Source: Gigaspora rosea
Lineage: Eukaryota; Glomeromycota; Glomeromycetes; Diversisporales; Gigasporaceae
Reading direction: 5' to 3'
Assembly (NCBI GenBank): GCA_003550325.1
Contig: QKWP01002136.1
Coordinates: 20,382-84,381 of the forward strand
DNA: 64,000 nt
Below are positions 61,296-64,000 of the stretch, in pieces. The notes below the pieces were generated by a model. That model was not told the DNA's origin. It saw only the letters and a list, made by a program, of their open reading frames with translations, and ran no database searches. Position 1 is the first letter of the stretch. The number at the start of each line of letters is the position of its first letter. The translations under genes were made by a program, and so were the position numbers.

Positions 61296-61689
61296 TTTAT
61301 TTTTTTTTATTTTTTTTTTATTTTTTCTGAAATCAATTCATTCTCAAATTAATTTTTTTTCTCATTGCTTAGTCCAATCATTGGTGAGCCCAACAACCCC
61401 CTATTCAGTCACGGTCAACCAATCATCCGGCAATCTTTATTACATGTGTACCGTAGATAGTCATTGTCAATCCGGTATGTGGGGTGTTATTTTGGTCGGC
61501 GGCGGTTCAACGCCTTCAGGAACGGCTGCATCACCTTCAGGTTCTACTAGTAGTACTCCATCTGGTGGAAGCTCGCCATCCAACACTCCACCAAAATCAT
61601 CGGGTGCTAAAAATGTTAATAGTAATGTCATGATGATCTTTGGCACTGTTTTCATTTACATTTTAGCTTTTTCATCTGGAATGTTGTAA
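60908..61689 (+). CDS. Secreted, probably GPI-anchored cupredoxin
   Basis: Three exons (60908-61069, 61173-61263, 61373-61689) join in phase to a 189-residue protein. Residues 1-29 are a signal peptide (hydrophobic MLCILVSCFFIPL, cleavage after STYA). The domain (about 30-128) is a plastocyanin-like fold with the type-1 copper ligands visible: His64 in GGNHDV, Cys110 in YYMCTV, His115 in DSHC, Met120 in GMWGVI. Cys76 and Cys116 could form a disulfide. A Ser/Pro/Gly-rich linker (125-165) and a C-terminal hydrophobic stretch (MMIFGTVFIYILAFSSGML) fit a GPI signal. It would bind copper at the cell surface or wall; partners are unknown. Introns are GT-AG, and the second contains a TA microsatellite. 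The frame is intact, so I regard it as a live gene. Confidence 0.88.
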
Positions 61690-61991
61690 TAAAAATTGAA
61701 ATATTAGTATTACATATTTGTAAATTTATATAATAAAAATATATTTGTTGTGTAAAAATTTTTAATTAACAGATCTTCGTTGCGTTACACTAACATTTTA
61801 TTTGTTTTTTAAATGCATGAAATTAAACTACGTATACATATACATTCATTGAAAATTGTCTTAAATTGTTAAATGATTTTTAACGACACTTAAGTTTATT
61901 TAATTTGTTTAATTTGATGTTTACAAATAATCATAAAAAAATCCCACGGAATCTATGTATTTAATGCTCAAAAATTTATTAATTATAACTA

Positions 61992-62513
61992 TTATAACAA
62001 ATCTTGCATTTCAGCCATGAATTTGTCATATTCATCAACTTTCTTTTTAGTTTTTGCTTTCTTCGCTGGTGATGGTGTATTTACTACTGCTTGTTTTTGT
62101 TCAGATGCTTGAACATCATAATCTGCTTGTTGTTGTAACAATGGAATTGCTATCGATGCATTTCTTTTTACCGATGATGTAGATGTTCCTATACCATCAT
62201 CAATATTTGGTGCTGCATTAACAACAGGGCGTGCTACTTTTGGTTTACGAGCATCTGCTTTCTTTCTTAGTAATGCAGCAGGAACAAGTGTAGTTAATTC
62301 TTTTTGAAGATTACGAACTTGAGGTTCTGCTTGAATGACAGGTGTAGCCCTTGTAACCTTATTTATTCCTTGTACTGGTTGTACTGGTGGTGGTGGTGGT
62401 CCATAATGTGAAACTTGTGAACTAAAAGGTGGCGGTCGAGAATCTGATGGTCTCAAAGGAGTTCCTTGCCCTGACATCACGGGAATTGGCGGTGGCCGAG
62501 AAAATATATTAGC

Positions 62514-62601
<88 letters not shown>

Positions 62602-64000
62602 TTTTTTATCCTTTTTTTAGCTTGTTTAAAACTTTCAAATAATGTAAACACATCTTACGATTTACATACCAGTTCCAGAGGGAAACACCGGCGGTGGTGG
62701 TGGTCTAATGTTAGGTGGAGGTCTTAGATGATTCGAAGATCCAGGCGGGTTATTAAACATCATATAAGTACTTTGTGGAGGTGGATATTGGGGACCTGCG
62801 GGCATACTCAGCGGTCTAAATCCGAAAGGTGGTGATCTCGATATTCCCGAAGGTTGAGTGTTGCTATCATTATTTTGTGATGAGGGCGGTGGACCAGGAG
62901 GTAATTCTGGTAAATCATCATCAGAATCTTTTTGTTTTGGAGGTGTTCCAGGTGGTAATTCGGGTAATTCATCATCTGATTCGTTTGAAGGAGGTTTACC
63001 GGGGGGAAGTGGAATATCTTCATCGGATTCTGGTTTATTTCCTAATAAACACAAGGTGCATATATTATTAAAAACTAGATTTGATAAATCTTACATAATA
63101 GGTTATAAAAAAAATTATGCATACGTTTTTCAGATCCTTCGGATGATTTATCATCATCAGAATATTCATTGTCGCTGTCTTCATTTCCTGAACTTTCCTC
63201 ATCATCTTGTGCTGTAATAACATAATTAATAGCGTGGATTAATAAATTTAATCCTAGTAATATTATTACTAATCTTTAGAGAATAATAAAATTAATAAAT
63301 AAGTAACCTACCATTACTCTTACTGGTACTTGGCATTAACGTTCCGGAAGGATTTAATGTTGGATGAAAGTATACGGGGGTATGATCTTTTGGTTTTTCC
63401 CTATACACACATTAAAGTATTATCAATCATACTCTAAATTAAATTATAAATGTTACCGGTATGCCTTTTAAATATATACCTATGTACGCTAACACCATGA
63501 GCCTATTATCAATGACAAATACCAACGAAATTAGTATTAAGAAAGTAGGATAAAAAAATTTGAATATTTTTCTTCTAAAAAATTTACTTTTTTTGTGTCT
63601 AATATTTTTGAAAGTTTATCCTCTAAATCTTTTAATTTGGCTTTACCATTTTTATCAAGCCTTTTTTCTTTATCTAATGAATAGCAAGTTATACGCTATT
63701 TTTAGAATGAAATTATGATTATTTGAATAAAAAACAAAATCAAAATTGATAGATCATATAAATTCATATAAATATATGTAGGGAAAAAAATAACTAACCA
63801 AGTGCTTTATATCGTGCAATTTCTTCTTCAAGTTTTGAGGTATCTTTATGTACCATAACGAGAGTTCTTACTCTCTTTCTTTCCATTTTATTCTAAATAA
63901 ATCAAAAACTTCAATTAGCTTTATACTTGTTAAGTATTTACCGTAAAGCTTGATTGTATAATTTGCAAACCTTTTTGATTTCTTTTTGACGCATCGCTTT
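61992..64000 (-). CDS. WBP11: WBP11-type splicing factor, 3' part (433 codons visible)
   Basis: Minus-strand exons, all in phase with GT-AG introns: 64000-63971 (runs off the edge), 63892-63799, 63673-63588, 63502-63480 (23-nt microexon), 63400-63312, 63211-63125, 63041-62670 and 62512-61992. The N-terminal part RQKEIKKNKMERKRVRTLVM and the charged helix LDKNGKAKLKDLEDKLSKIL match the Wbp11 domain. An acidic Ser/Asp stretch, Pro-rich repeats (DDELPELPPGTPPKQKDSDD) and the C-terminal motifs LVPAALLRKK and DEYDKFMAEMQDLL follow. WBP11 is a nuclear protein of the spliceosome that binds WW domains through its Pro-rich motifs. The last intron holds an 80-base T run on the sense strand directly before the acceptor. 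No lesions were seen; the N-terminus lies outside the window. Confidence 0.88.
62517..62596. repeat. 80-nt poly(A) run (poly-T in the sense of the WBP11-type gene)
   Basis: Eighty consecutive A on the plus strand, lying in the last intron of the WBP11-type gene with only TATAG between it and the exon at 62512. It could be a true homopolymer or an assembly artefact in length. Confidence 0.95.

Noticed and set aside
62662..63217. Plus-strand Gly/Ser-rich frames opposite the WBP11-type gene
   Set aside because: Shadow of Pro- and Asp-rich coding sequence on the minus strand, whose exons join in phase.

Overview
The window is AT-rich, intron-bearing fungal nuclear DNA packed with transposons. 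Sel1-like-repeat/kinase genes whose catalytic loop reads HCDLHSGN, Helitrons carrying a PIF1 helicase, a tRNA-headed SINE, APE-type LINEs and dozens of miniature inverted-repeat elements together suggest an arbuscular mycorrhizal fungus (Glomeromycotina, Rhizophagus-like). This is inferred from gene families only; no species marker is present.

Layout. (1) 0.4-5.1 kb and 17.0-21.0 kb are two copies of one segmental duplication holding the 3' half of a kinase gene and its downstream DNA. They have since collected different transposons, so one copy often shows the pre-insertion state of the other. (2) 5.2-12.1 kb is transposon wreckage: several fold-back MITEs, a hAT-like element with GGCCA subterminal motifs, a retroposed insert, and a short Sel1 pseudogene on the minus strand. 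(3) 12.26-17.6 kb is a long array of 36-residue Sel1 repeats fused to a protein kinase. It is broken by a stop, frameshifts and a 416-bp hAT-type MITE whose 8-bp target duplication is perfect; removing the element plus one duplication restores the frame. (4) 22.9-28.4 kb is a decayed Helitron (minus strand) split by a 717-bp SINE. (5) 31.3-35.1 kb is a decayed multi-exon gene of an unrecognised, probably transposon-borne family. (6) 35.6-37.3 kb is a large inverted-repeat element full of minisatellites. (7) 40.49-48.24 kb is a full-length but decayed LINE with a 14-bp target duplication; 48.9-51.46 kb holds a 5'-truncated LINE on the minus strand. Both lie in an AT-rich repeat array. (8) 52-58 kb is more nested TIR elements. 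(9) 58.6-64.0 kb is the only gene-like host stretch: a multi-exon gene of unknown function, a GPI-anchored cupredoxin, and the 3' part of a WBP11-type splicing-factor gene running off the right edge.

Apart from the cupredoxin and WBP11 genes, nearly every coding stretch is degenerate. Many lesions are W-to-stop or R-to-stop changes of the kind expected from cytosine deamination. All calls come from reading the sequence; no database search was run.
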